From assembly GCA_905221605.1 (NCBI GenBank), contig CAJNDS010000015.1, forward strand, positions 1 to 64,000: a stretch of DNA of 64,000 nucleotides, read 5' to 3'. The notes under the pieces are model-generated. The model was not told the origin of the DNA. It did not search any database and worked only from the letters and a program-made list of their open reading frames with translations. The translations under genes were made by a program, and so were the position numbers. Shown piece by piece: positions 11,201 through 20,169 of the stretch (its first letter is position 1; every line of letters starts with the position of its first letter). Source of the stretch: Symbiodinium natans. Taxonomy: Eukaryota; Sar; Dinophyceae; Suessiales; Symbiodiniaceae.

Positions 11201-13310
11201 CGCTGCGCGCAAAGCATTCCCGTCCTGGGTAACTGGCATGTGGCTTGGTCGAGATACTGAAGCAGACGAAGTGATCATCGGAACTGAACATGGAGTCACC
11301 AAAGTGAGGACTGTCCGTCGACTGCAACCCTCACTGAAATGGCAAAAGCAGATTGTTCAAATGTTCCGCGCACTGCCTTGGGATCCAAAAGGTGAAGGCA
11401 AAGATGCGATCACTGAGTTTGTTTTGCCGCAAAATCTCACAGCCACTGGCAGAGTGAAAGAACCGCCTGGACTGGCTAGAGAGCCAATGGATGATGTGTT
11501 GGAAACACAGCCGCAAACTGCGTCTGAAGAACGTGAAGCTGAAGTCGAACCCTTGAGTTCGCCCACTGGTTCCAAGAGATCAGCTGAAGAAGGAGGCGCT
11601 GAGCCTAAGGCAAAACTGGCGCGCCCTGATCCTGAAGCTGACGCTGAGCCACTGGGCAAAGCGCAAAGAATTGCCGCTATAACTGAAGCCTATCAGCATG
11701 ACTGGTCCTGGGTTGCTTCCGCGACAAGTGCAACTGAGGTTCGCAACAAAGATGGGTCGTCTGTTTCCGTCGAAGTGAACTGTGATGAAGAAGAAGCTGT
11801 TGCCGAGGCGAAACTGGCAAACCCCATCATTTGGGATGCCACTGAAGAGTTTCCTGAAGAAGCACAGGCAACTGGCATGGACTTCGAAGTGTATACAGAA
11901 GTGCCCGTAGAGAACTGCTCAAGTGAGCAAGTGAAGGGTGCCATTGGCGTGAAATGGGTCAAGCGCTGGAAGTCTGACATAGAACTGCGAATGCGTCTCG
12001 TAGTTCAAGGCACACCGTCGTTGGTGACACTGCGTGTGTTGCTGATTTTGGCCCTTGCCCGAAACTGGACGATCACGCTTGCTGATGTGTCAACTGCGTT
12101 TTTACACGCAGCAATGACTGACGAAGTGTTCGTCTGGCCGCCAGCTGAGTACTACCCTGACAGGAAAGTACTCTGGCGACTGAATAAGGCAATGTACGGG
12201 CTGCGTCAAGCGCCTAAACTGTGGCAAGACCATTTTGCCGCTACGATGCAGAAACTGAAGTTCAAGCGCTGCAAGTCCGATGGCAATCTTTACTGTCATG
12301 AAAGTGGTTCACTGTTTGTCTTGGCATATGTTGACGATCTACTGATCATTGGAGATGACAAGCTCCAACGGCAGTTTCTTGAAGAACTGCAGAAAGAGCT
12401 GATCGTGAAGATCACTGGTGAGTTGGTCGAAGGGACTGAGCACACGTTTCTTGGTCGCCGCTTGCGTCACTGCGGTGATAGCATTGATGTGTGCATGTCT
12501 CCGTCGTATGTTGACAAACTGCTTGAAATGTACAACCTGTCGAAGTGCAATCCTGTTGCCACGACTGGGTCGTCATCCTTGAGACAGTTGATGCCTGAGC
12601 CACTGGATAAAGAAGGCCATGAGAAGTATCGCACTGCGGTTGGCAAACTGTGGTTTGCGTTTGTAAGGCCTGATGTTGCATACGCGGTGAAGGAACTGTC
12701 ACGCGACGTGACTGCTCCCACCACTGAGTCGGTTGGAAAGTTGAAACACCTGTTGAGGTACTTGTCTGGTACCAAACTGTCGGTGTTGAAGCTGAGACCG
12801 ACGCACCAGCTGTCTGGAGCCACTGTCCCTGTGGATGTAAATGCGTATGTTGACAGTGACTGGGCTGGATGCAACAAGACACGCAAGTCGACTTCTGGTT
12901 CGACTGTGAATGTCCTTGGTTGTAATGTTCAAAGCACTGCACGCACGCAATCAACAATCGCACTGTCAAGTGGTGAAGCTGAATTGTATGCAATTGGTCA
13001 AGGCACGAGCGAGGCACTGTTCGTTCGCGCGCTGTTGCTGGAGAGTGGACTGACCCGCAAGGTCAATGTTCACGTGTACACTGATTCCACTGCAGGCAAA
13101 TCTATGGCGACGCGTTTCGGCGCTGGCAAGCGCACTAAGCATGTGGAACTGAGGTTCCTTTATATGCAAGACCTGGTGAAAGCTGGACTGATCAAGGTCC
13201 TGAAGGTAGGAACACTGAACAACCCTGCCGATTTGCTCACCAAATATGTCAGCGTTGAAACACTGTCATCACTGAAAGGACGCTTAGGCGTTCATAGTAA
13301 CCTGTTCTAA
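8190..13310 (+). CDS. Copia pol polyprotein of element A (PR-IN-RT-RNase H)
   Basis: A 1706-codon open frame; the first ~28 codons are out-of-frame reading of Gly-Lys repeats and the true frame starts near 8277. In order: CCHC zinc knuckle CFICGSQGHWSKEC (~66-79), aspartic protease DSGAS (~272), pre-integrase zinc region HELTHLPFRDWCPHC (~785), integrase core with Asp820 and Asp885, reverse transcriptase DVSTAFLHA and YVDD (1380-1383), RNase H DSDWAG and TALSSGEAE, and the terminal PADLLTK. Two defects: the position 36 residues after Asp885, where Copia integrases have Glu, is Gly921 (codon 10950-10952); and between RLVV and LRVLL the reverse transcriptase has 8 residues where element B has 24. 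ACTG occurs in all three codon phases, so its excess is not a codon preference. Confidence 0.93.
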   Translation: MVQRKLERKRKERKLERKRKGQRQRKGKKGFGTAKGWKGKGSDKGNWKGKGKGKSKGKGKGNGNGCFICGSQGHWSKECPQAKNVGAVTEEWNEEEWNEEEWNADWNEYEWYVGAIGEYEDWSSWDEGWYDDWSEGSYWQDEWQGHWHEPAQSSTAATTAASTVTVTEVTDAKEPAGTAAAVFTEEPTEVDSPRVSRTAGSSRTARPGIVRNLFIASLFLIATMTTGQPVLPNELPRNVSSETAVEQTTTPVDKLTEFHLQAGVTDRSWILFDSGASAHCCPEWFADDYPLLPLNDDAPALRSISGKTLEILGRRIVQLDCNGHSLCINFYVCKSIPFPLVSVSRLLLQGFWTVMSKDFMALLTVNQDPVPIVRQGTLVYLNPTVVPYHCAEDAKRCVKDLPKLLQESLSEDDMDMPLSGVCDVQDCSIDHVSKIYELLATAVDCWELDERNLTLTRHHHRWRMGLFSPEQCRDLPVPLSRFTGERVTTKLYGSGVSPVEVRDADFLKLADKTAQDTVRWKGKCVFKLRYKPESRHQGKQSPRLPEGKTKFFGGGKTDRVPPRTGVTTAPNAPGPAVTAFSRPPTPSATVPARPPRSRPVSSRGGETAEADACLSRLRSLVYHGPEMQAELVRLFNSPDPLTGQSRTSDYWLKLPRYWIRMLHSPRSCAFHPEDCATALDVERVSTDQLWADRYTYFTTSTDESRIDTGFQDLWSDMIEADGSVTKCEEPRADLGHTWTGYCLFVPLERAPNLEVQEMIRETAYKAKPLKVPKEPTEAERRVHELTHLPFRDWCPHCVQAKGRHGPSLKQVDRQPVIQVDYCYVSTHKSLPLRTVLTATDVQTGFGMAVVVPDKQTAKKGGAYAMAELKKFVFETGRTFGILQYDKENPLKDLVLSTVKELGGMSTRAAPTAHKQAMGSVGQMQRTLYAQLRTVLLQLQESTGVEVTSDHALFPWAVKHAQFLLNRYLEHADGHTSYWRRWQRDYNSGLCCFGEVVQAKLTGPHAARKAFPSWVTGMWLGRDTEADEVIIGTEHGVTKVRTVRRLQPSLKWQKQIVQMFRALPWDPKGEGKDAITEFVLPQNLTATGRVKEPPGLAREPMDDVLETQPQTASEEREAEVEPLSSPTGSKRSAEEGGAEPKAKLARPDPEADAEPLGKAQRIAAITEAYQHDWSWVASATSATEVRNKDGSSVSVEVNCDEEEAVAEAKLANPIIWDATEEFPEEAQATGMDFEVYTEVPVENCSSEQVKGAIGVKWVKRWKSDIELRMRLVVQGTPSLVTLRVLLILALARNWTITLADVSTAFLHAAMTDEVFVWPPAEYYPDRKVLWRLNKAMYGLRQAPKLWQDHFAATMQKLKFKRCKSDGNLYCHESGSLFVLAYVDDLLIIGDDKLQRQFLEELQKELIVKITGELVEGTEHTFLGRRLRHCGDSIDVCMSPSYVDKLLEMYNLSKCNPVATTGSSSLRQLMPEPLDKEGHEKYRTAVGKLWFAFVRPDVAYAVKELSRDVTAPTTESVGKLKHLLRYLSGTKLSVLKLRPTHQLSGATVPVDVNAYVDSDWAGCNKTRKSTSGSTVNVLGCNVQSTARTQSTIALSSGEAELYAIGQGTSEALFVRALLLESGLTRKVNVHVYTDSTAGKSMATRFGAGKRTKHVELRFLYMQDLVKAGLIKVLKVGTLNNPADLLTKYVSVETLSSLKGRLGVHSNLF

Positions 13311-13852
13311 CTGTTTGCGTGCCCCCTTTGTGTGCGCCCGCGTACTGATGCTCGTGATGATGCGCCGCGGTTGATGCACTGTTTGGGGTTGGTTGCAGGA
13401 CTGTTTTGGTTTGCTGGACGCCTCGTGCCATAGGCACTGCGGATTTACAACACTGCAGCATAAACATAAGCAACACTGCTGTGCTGTGTGCGTTGTGTGT
13501 CACTGTCTTGTTCACTGTGCATGTACAAACAGACAAACAAGCACTGCTCCCAAGGAGCACTGGCAAGCAAAGCACTGCTTGTGCTGAGTGTCACTGTGCA
13601 GTTGTGCATGTACTGTTGTGCAGAAAGAAGAGACTGAGAGGAGAGAACCACGTTCACTGTTTTCGTCGATTCGAAACGATTTTTCACTGTTTTCTTCGAA
13701 GTTGGAAAACTGTCTTTTACATGTGTCATGTGTAGAAAGAAAACTGTACATAGAAGTTTGGGCTGCACTGCTTTGCATGTTGTGTTTTTGAGCGACTCAA
13801 AAGTCACTGCCTAACTGCCCTCTGCTTCCTCACTGTTCTGTAGACTGCCGCC

Positions 13853-14563
13853 ATGTCGAATGCCATCGCAAATGTGGCAAGACTGGCCACTGATGAGCCA
13901 ATGCTCCAGATCACTGAGCTCGAGCAAAGAGCTGTGACGACTCACAATGGCAGACTGGCCACTGAGTTGAATGGAGCCACACAGCGCATGTCACTGGCAA
14001 GTCAGGTGCCTGAAGTGACAATGGCGAACTGGCCCTTCAATGTCAGTGAGAGGCCACTGGATCATATCCAGGTTGAACGGCCGCCGGTACTGTTCCATGG
14101 AGGAACTGTCAGGTGGTACTGGGTGTCAAATGCTGAGTATCCAACTGTCGAAGGCTACCCCAACCACTGGCAAAGCTTCGCTGATCTGCGACTGCTGCTC
14201 GCAAAGGAACTGGCCAAACTGCGCGATCTGGTGCAGAGAGCGGCAGATGAGAAGGAGCTACTGGAGTGCACTGTGCAGGAAGTGCTCACATCATGTGGAA
14301 TGCACTGCTTCTTCGCTGCGCAGACTGATGGGACTGAGAGGATCAGACTGCCTCCAGCTGTCCTCAACCTCCTGTATGACTGCACTGATCTGCTGATGGA
14401 TGCTGTTCCAGAAACTGTGGATCTCTTTCCATTTGTCAACTGGAGCAGCGAGTATACGAGGGAGGAAGCTGCACTGTTTGGCAGACTGACAAGTGAGAAT
14501 GGTCACCCAACGAGTGTCTTGGAGACACTGGTGGCCAAGCTGCTGGATCTGCCTACGCACTGA
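13853..14563 (+). CDS. Extra ORF of element A between pol and 3' LTR, 5' part
   Basis: A 236-codon frame starting in a very good eukaryotic context (GCCGCC before the ATG). It lies 540 bases after the pol stop and inside the element, in the place where some LTR elements carry an env-like or accessory gene. The predicted protein is soluble, with an acidic, Leu/Glu-rich middle (LAKELAKLRDLVQRAADEKE) that could form a coiled coil. I see no signal peptide, membrane segment or known motif, so an envelope role is not supported. It stops at 14561-14563, just where a second frame continues. ACTG motifs are dense here too. Confidence 0.55.
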   Translation: MSNAIANVARLATDEPMLQITELEQRAVTTHNGRLATELNGATQRMSLASQVPEVTMANWPFNVSERPLDHIQVERPPVLFHGGTVRWYWVSNAEYPTVEGYPNHWQSFADLRLLLAKELAKLRDLVQRAADEKELLECTVQEVLTSCGMHCFFAAQTDGTERIRLPPAVLNLLYDCTDLLMDAVPETVDLFPFVNWSSEYTREEAALFGRLTSENGHPTSVLETLVAKLLDLPTH

Positions 14564-15179
14564 TGATGCGGAGACATTGCTCACGACTGGGCAATTCTCA
14601 CTGCATGGGATTTACGCTGGACAGTTCAATCTGTCGATGAGTGCTCGAGCCGCACTGTGGCGCCGTGGACTGTGGCAGACACAGACCGAGGAGTCCACTG
14701 ACACTGCTGAGCAGACGTGGACACTGGTGGCGTTTCGGTTCACCACTGTGCATTTCATCGATCTGGTCACTGAAGGCACACTGCGGTTTTTCAATCGCAG
14801 GTACAGTGATTACATCGTGACCACTGACCCCGGGCTCACTGAGGTGCCGTTCACACTGAATGCGCAAGAGCGAGTGTCCGTTCGTCGTTGGACACTGGTC
14901 GACTGGGAGCCGAAGGATCTCTTTGCTCGGTCGACTGCCGCTGACTGGCATCGCAACTGTCGCCACATCGTCATCGGGGCGACTGTTTGGACTGAGGCAA
15001 CTGCCATCCAGCTGGGAGAGTTCATCACTGATGAGGACCAGCCCACTGGCACATGGAGGCCAGGATTCACTGGTGGTGACAAGGCACAGGCCACTGCTCT
15101 GACCACTGTGGTCACTGGCCTGAGGCGAGCCATTGGGACTGACCACCAAGTCTCAATCACTGTCTCGCCAGCCGAGTGA
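14493..15179 (+). CDS. Extra ORF of element A, 3' part in another frame
   Basis: This frame overlaps the end of the previous ORF. From about 14556 (CLRTDDAETLLTTGQF) it reads like a continuation of that protein and runs to 15179, giving some 440 residues if the two parts are one gene. The join needs a +1 (or -2) change close to ACTGATGATG at 14559-14568. The second half is Thr- and Trp-rich (WTLVAFRFTTVHFIDLV, RRWTLVDWEPKDLF). I do not recognise the family. It could be an accessory protein broken by an indel or expressed by frameshifting. Confidence 0.45.
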   Translation: MRMVTQRVSWRHWWPSCWICLRTDDAETLLTTGQFSLHGIYAGQFNLSMSARAALWRRGLWQTQTEESTDTAEQTWTLVAFRFTTVHFIDLVTEGTLRFFNRRYSDYIVTTDPGLTEVPFTLNAQERVSVRRWTLVDWEPKDLFARSTAADWHRNCRHIVIGATVWTEATAIQLGEFITDEDQPTGTWRPGFTGGDKAQATALTTVVTGLRRAIGTDHQVSITVSPAE

Positions 15180-15612
15180 GAGACTGCAGTGAACTGCAGA
15201 TAGTCGATGGGGGTATCCACTCATGCCATGTCACTGACATTCGACTGGCCTCTGAGCTGGGGACCCTTTCCGACTGAAGATGGAGAGTGACTGCAGAGTC
15301 ACTGGAGCCCTGAGCCCTTGAAACTGGCTTGGTCGTTGAGTAAGCTGCAACTGCCGACTGTTCACTGGTCTTGGTGATTGTTTTGCAAGCTGCAAAGCTG
15401 AAGCAAGACCTAGCAGCACTGTACAGGCCTGCTGCTGATACTGTTCGCAATTTGCAAAAGCACTGGATGAGCCTGATTCGTTACTGCTGCTTTCGTTGAG
15501 TGTACTGCGATATGTGATGGTTTTGATTTGATAGTATACTGCTGCCGAGTTTCTCGCAACGGCCGAGACGACTGATGTGAGTCGAACACTGAAGTGTTGA
15601 CTCAAGGGACTG

Positions 15613-15788
15613 TGTTAGAATACACTGTTCCCTCTAGAGCCCTGGCAGTATTCACTGCCTGATCTGACCAAAGCTGTCGTCACTGCTTTGGCTCAAGTGC
15701 TGAAACAAGTGTGACTGATGAATTGCTCACTGCTGTGAATGTTGTGATACCTGAAAGTGTATCCCAAACTGCTCCATTGAACTTTTCA
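15613..15788 (+). repeat. 3' LTR of element A
   Basis: Appears identical to the 5' LTR. It is preceded by a short purine stretch (CAAGGGACTG, 15603-15612) that may be the plus-strand primer, and followed by the target duplication CGGGG and the rest of the poly-G run. Confidence 0.93.
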
Positions 15789-16637
15789 CGGGGGGGGGGG
15801 GGGGGGGGCTTTAATTTCAGCTCCGTTTTATTTAAAAAAAAGACGAACTTTCCAACAAAAAGAGGCATGCCCAGCCAGGAATCCTCACCCTTCAACTTTA
15901 AAGTCCAATTTCTAGAATGGCTTGCAAGTTGACAAGTTGGGTTGAATGTCTAGCTTCACAAAGCCTGCTTTGATCTGGGCTTCCCCTTAAACCTCAGTGT
16001 CGCTCAAGATATCAACATGTACAATGATGTGACCTGTATGCTCACTCAGCTTACTGTTATGATCAACTGGTTCTGCGCACGCATGGTCCGCTTGACCAGT
16101 GGACATGAGCCACTTGACCAGTGGCAAACACTGCAAGGGCAATGCACCGCTTGACGGCGGTGCACACTTGACCAGTGGCGCCCTTGCATACGGCACAGAC
16201 TTAGGCACTTGCAAACGCACTAAGGTCCGCAGTGCAATTCGGCGACGTTGTCGATCATCAGGTTGCTGAAAGGTCAAGCGGTCAGGGTTTGGGGTTGAAG
16301 GTTGTGAGGTTAGGGTTTTGAGTTTGGGGGCTTGGGGTAGGGTTTAGGTTTTGGGCCTGGAAGGTTCTATGGCGCCGCAATGGCGCCTGGCACAACAGCT
16401 ACTCCTGCACTCCTATTCTCCTTGAAGCCCCACTTCCCCAACAAGCCAGAAACTCACCTTCCCCCCGCTGCGGTGGTTCATGGTCCTGGCAGTTTAGGTT
16501 TAAAGCCTTGGGTTTTGAATAAGGATTAAGGTATATACTTATATGGTGTCCCCCAGATCTGTAGTTGGCGGTCCTGGTGGCTTTTACGTTATGGTTTTTA
16601 ACACAAAATGCTTTCTGTACCAAAACTTTGTCGAGTC
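15789..16637. other. Non-coding flank of element A
   Basis: It holds the rest of the poly-G target (to ~15808), then unique-looking sequence. A short motif CTTGACCAGTGG recurs three times between 16090 and 16180, and irregular GGGTTT/TTTAGG tracts lie at 16285-16360. No open frame with protein-like features was found on either strand. Confidence 0.55.
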
Positions 16638-16953
16638 CTGGGTGCCAGGACCTTTATTATTCTCTTTTTTCCTTGGAACATATACAAAAAGGCTTCAGGG
16701 ATAAGAGCTCTGGGGTGAAGGTTGTTTTAGAGATCATATTTTATTAAGGAACATAGGACGGATACCAAAAAATTCTGTACCCAAACCTTGTGGAGTATTG
16801 GGTGCCAGGACCTGGACCTTTGTTTATTTCTCTCTTTTCCTTGGAGGACGGATACAAAAAAAATCTGTACCAAAACCTTGTCGAGTCCTGGGTGCCAGGA
16901 CCTGGACCTTTGTTTTTGTCTCACTTTTCCTTGGAGTGTTCGCAGGCCGACAG
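16638..16953 (+). repeat. Dispersed repeat with inverted partner at 31352-31708
   Basis: It includes two near copies of GGGTGCCAGGACCTGGACC followed by TTTGTTT and a CT-rich tract, and ends GGAGTGTTCGCAGGCCGACAG. The whole segment, in the same order, is found in reverse complement at 31352-31708, about 14.4 kb away. Probably a dispersed non-coding repeat family; no coding potential is seen. Confidence 0.75.
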
Positions 16954-16964
16954 CCCAAAAGGTA

Positions 16965-17030
16965 AATCAAGGTTTAGGGTTTGGGGTATGGGGTTCAGGG
17001 TTTAGGGCTTTAGGGTTTAGGGTTTAGGGT
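16965..17030 (+). repeat. Interstitial telomere-like tract (TTTAGGG type)
   Basis: Degenerate copies of GTTTAGGG and variants (GTTTGGGGTATGGGG, GGGCTTTAGGG) form a ~65-base tract. TTTAGGG is the telomere repeat of plants and has been reported for dinoflagellates; here it is internal to the window and imperfect. Confidence 0.7.
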
Positions 17031-17256
17031 CTCCTGAGAAAAGACACGGACTTAAACTAAGAAACGCAATCGTCGCAGAAAAACCGGATATAAACTTTGG
17101 TTTAACACGCTCGTCGCGATTCCGGCTTTTGTTTACCATCCCAACCCCACCAAACACCAAGCAACCACACCCACGAAACAACCATCCCAGACCGATGTAG
17201 CTTAACAAAAGAAGAAGCGAGCGGGGTGGAAATGCCCTTAAGCTCCCCTTTAAAAA

Positions 17257-17733
17257 GAGTCTCACTTCTCTGGTTTCGAAGAATGAAACCCAAAAAACAA
17301 AACAAGATTCGAGGGGGGTGGAATTTAGAATACATTCCCTTCTTTCTTTTCGTAAAGGGAAATGAATGTTTAGAGTCTCACTTCTCTGGTTTCGAAGAAT
17401 GAAATCCAAACACAAACACAAAATGTATAACAAGATTCGAGGGGGGTGGAATTTAGAACACACTCCCTTCTTTCGCTTCGTAAAGGGAAATGTATGTTTA
17501 GAGTCTCACTTCTCTGGTTTCGAATAATGAAATCCCAAAAAAATACAAAATTTAACAAGAGTCGAGGGGGGTGGAATTTAGAATAAAGTCCTTTCTCTCT
17601 CTTTTCAAATGGAAGTTAGAGTCTCACTTCTCTAGTTTCGAAGAACGAAATCCAAAAAACAAAACAAGATTCGAGGGGGGTGGAATTTAGAATAAATCCC
17701 TTCTCCCTCATATTCAAGATAAAGTAATGTTTA
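17257..17733. repeat. ~118-bp tandem array, four copies
   Basis: Units start at 17257, 17373, 17501 and 17619, each beginning GAGTCTCACTTCTCTGGTTT, and a fifth breaks off at 17733. Each contains a CAAGATTCGAGGGGGGTGGA-like block. Reverse-strand open frames across the array repeat the same peptide and are not genes. Confidence 0.85.
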
Positions 17734-17737
17734 GAGT

Positions 17738-18045
17738 CGCCCTCAAGCCTCCCTTTTTTCAGCCCCCTTAAGCCCTCCCCTTCAGCCTATCTAGCCCCCG
17801 TTTAAGCCCCTTTAAACCCCCCCCGTCAAGCCCTTTAAGCCCCCTTCAAAGCCCCCCTTGAAGCCCCCTTTAAGCCACCCTTTAAGCCCCCTTAAGCCCC
17901 CCTTGAAGCCCCCTTTAAGCCCCCTCTTTGAGCCACCCCCCTTTGCCTAATTCAAAGCCCCTCGAAGCCCCCCTTTAAGCTCCCTTTAAGCCCCCCGAAG
18001 CCCCCCTTGAAGCCACCTTTCAGCCCCCTTTAAGTCCCCCTTTAA
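17738..18045. repeat. C-rich satellite (CCCCCTTTAAGC units)
   Basis: Irregular tandem copies of CCCCCTTTAAGC / CCCTTGAAGC. It is the reverse complement of the GGGGGGCTTAAG arrays at 32229-32467 and 43034-43231 that flank element C. It ends exactly where the antisense LTR of fragment D begins. Confidence 0.85.
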
Positions 18046-19030
18046 TGAAATTTTACAAAAGCGAAATCGTCTATTCAATCAGGTGATCTCAGAACTGCTC
18101 AACTCAATCAAGCACAATCACAAGCACCAGCTCTGCTGCGTGATGCAATCACTCGAGCTCAATGTTTTCCGAGTTGAGCCAAAGTTGATCCAGCAATCCT
18201 CTGATGGCCAACGCATCTCTGTGTGGATACAAAGGTGATCTGACCAATCATTCTAACACCCTCGAATTCGCATTCATTGCAAATTCGCATCAGGTCAGAT
18301 TCTCGAAACAATTCAAACTCCATCCAAAATTTCTATCAGCATCATTCATTCAAAAGAAGCAACAATAAGACACGACTCAACTGCTCAGGCTCAAATCCCT
18401 TTTTGCACATCGGAACTGCAATGTAAATCTGCAAGAATCCGACTCAAAAGACTGCACAATGCCATGGAAGCAACATCACGTCGTGACGAGTGGCAATGCA
18501 CCACAGCTGAAGGAGTCAGCCATCGATTCTGCCAATTCCAGTCAATATATTGCTCGAGGCAATTCTGAGATCATGACGCACCCTTTCACCCATGCACTCG
18601 ACCGAAGAAATTTCCAAAAGATAACGTTCACCCATTGTATTCAATGATTATATCCTAACAATTCGAAGAATAATTTCGCTAGCAACGTTTAGATCAAGTG
18701 GTCAAACCCTCGCATTCACCCAGAACCACAGCAAACGACGTCTTCCGTTCGGAACCACAATGGTCGTGCCACTGGATGGCAATGTCGGGCACCAAGTCAC
18801 GATGCTTCAATGTGGTTGGCACTGCCGCCAATCTCCACTTCATTCATATCGTCGTCAATGCTGCACATCGAAAAGACATCTCTCAATGCCTTGGGGTGGC
18901 AATGGACCGCTGAAGCCCATCTGAAAGCCAATCGGGTTCGCAATGGCATCCTAGTGAATCGTCCATGCAAGGTCCAATACCGTGCAGCCTCCACCACAAA
19001 AGCCAGGTCCCGCTGCAATGGCGAAATGAA
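18046..19030 (-). mobile_element. Antisense fragment D of an ATTG-type LTR element
   Basis: On the minus strand, 18258-18046 reads TGTTAGAATGATTGG... to ...TGTAAAATTTCA: 213 bases with the same TGTTAG start and TTTCA-type end as the LTRs of A and C. A purine stretch ending GAGGG stands just before TGTTAG on that strand, as a polypurine primer would, so this looks like a 3' LTR. It abuts the C-rich satellite. The adjoining ~0.8 kb is rich in CAAT on the plus strand, i.e. ATTG in the element's sense. I find no second LTR or primer-binding site, so the element seems 5'-truncated; its distal boundary is approximate. Confidence 0.55.
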
Positions 19031-19593
19031 AAGCTTGCCACCACAAGCGTCGTGGCGGGCACATACGATTGGTTATGCCACATTGCTTAAGCCCTCGATG
19101 AAGCTCTGACAAGTGTGGACAAACGTATTGTTTTTCTTTCGTTCGTTCCTTCTTTTTGTTCGTTCTTTCGTTTTTAGGTATGGTACCGATGCCGAAGACT
19201 CCTTGAAACAGCGCTGCTTAATGGCAGGCTCAGGCACTCGAGCCAGCTTTTTCACAGCTGCAATCATAAAAATCTAATCTCTCTCTGCAACGATAAACTG
19301 AAATCAGCCCACTTGAAGTTTTTTCTTGCAGTGAATTTAGAAATTTGGCATGTCTGCCTTTGAGTCTGGTTCGTGGCGAAGCTCGCCCATTAGGCCCACT
19401 GGTCCGAGTCTGCGGCATTGGTCTTTTTCCGGCCAACAAAGACCTTCATGCCCCGTTTGCCAAGAACTCCTGCACTGACAGAGTCGAGTCATCGCCAGAG
19501 TCGAAATTTTGACTCTCTGAGTTACTGAGCAAACGAGCAAGCCCAGCTCCTAACCCTTCTGAGCATGACTGCCCTACACGTCTCACCCCCAAC
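19031..19593. other. Non-coding spacer before element B
   Basis: No gene or clear repeat was found. A TTCGTTCGTTCC-like pyrimidine stretch lies at 19130-19180. The last five bases, CCAAC (19589-19593), are the left copy of the target duplication of element B and follow a run of C. Confidence 0.5.
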
Positions 19594-20131
19594 TGTGAAA
19601 GTTTTTGACTTCCTTGTAAGTGCCTTTACAGTTGATAGGAGGTCTTCTTGCACATGTGACATGAACCACGAGGTTTGCATTGCATGAGTTGAAGAGCTGG
19701 TGTTAGCAGAAGCAGGCATGGGCATAGCATGTTTGGAGCTTGGCTTGAAAGTGTTTCTTGCTTCGAGCTTGACGTGAGATGCTTGGAGTGTGCATGATGA
19801 GCAGAGAAGCACTCGAGATGCTTTAGGAGCATCCTTGAAGAAGTGCGTGTTGCTCTGAGTTTGCTCTTTAAACCTTGGCTGCCGACTCTCGCTTCGCTCG
19901 TGTCGTCGTACTGAGGTTCGAGCAGAGTGGCTGTGCACTTGTATGCTTGTTTTGCTGAAGCACTGAAGTCCTGAGAAGCATTAGAACGTTTGCATGTGTT
20001 CCTTCTTTGTTTAACAAAGTTGAGATGGAATTCACGAAAGTGAAGCTGCGCTGACTCTGCGAGAGACTTGCCGAACACCTCTGGTGTTTTGGCTCAAGCG
20101 TGGAGTGAAAAAGAGCTCTGCGTTTTTCACA
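19594..20131 (+). repeat. 5' LTR of element B
   Basis: 538 bases with terminal inverted TGTGAAA/TTTCACA. It contains 12 CTTG tetranucleotides and the 12-base spliced-leader end TTTTGGCTCAAG at 20087-20098. It differs from the 3' LTR by scattered substitutions and by indels, including a ~17-base segment near 29965-29985 that is present only in the 3' copy. Confidence 0.9.
20087..20098 (+). promoter_or_regulatory. Spliced-leader 3'-end motif in LTR B
   Basis: TTTTGGCTCAAG, the last 12 bases of the dinoflagellate spliced leader, lies 33 bases before the LTR end. It is conserved at 30365-30376 in the 3' LTR. Its role is inferred, as for element A. Confidence 0.6.
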
Positions 20132-20143
20132 TGGTAGCGGAGC
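20132..20143 (+). other. Primer-binding site of element B
   Basis: TGGTAGCGGAGC immediately follows the CA end of the 5' LTR and is identical to the sites of A and C. Confidence 0.85.
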
Positions 20144-20169
20144 GTCTGAGGACGTTCCAGCAAGAGACC

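Larger units (their letters stand above)
7336..15788 (+). mobile_element. LTR/Copia retrotransposon A (8.45 kb, complete ends)
   Basis: A complete LTR element. Identical 176-bp LTRs (7336-7511 and 15613-15788) start TGTTAG and end TTTTCA, flanked by a 5-bp duplication CGGGG (7331-7335, 15789-15793). The primer-binding site follows the 5' LTR directly. Internal order is gag (frameshifted), zinc knuckle, aspartic protease, integrase, reverse transcriptase, RNase H; integrase before reverse transcriptase marks Ty1/Copia. A 2.3-kb region with an extra ORF lies between pol and the 3' LTR. The sense strand is strongly enriched for ACTG: 13 occurrences in 9001-9360 against no CAGT. Identical LTRs imply recent insertion, yet gag is frameshifted, the integrase lacks its catalytic Glu and reverse transcriptase is shortened, so it may have moved by proteins supplied in trans. 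Confidence 0.93.

Noticed and set aside
12412-13017. 201-codon minus-strand ORF
   Set aside because: It is the shadow of the RNase H coding region of element A; the plus strand carries the conserved motifs.
13853-15179. Envelope gene of element A
   Set aside because: Position would allow it, but there is no signal peptide, transmembrane segment or fusion-like region.
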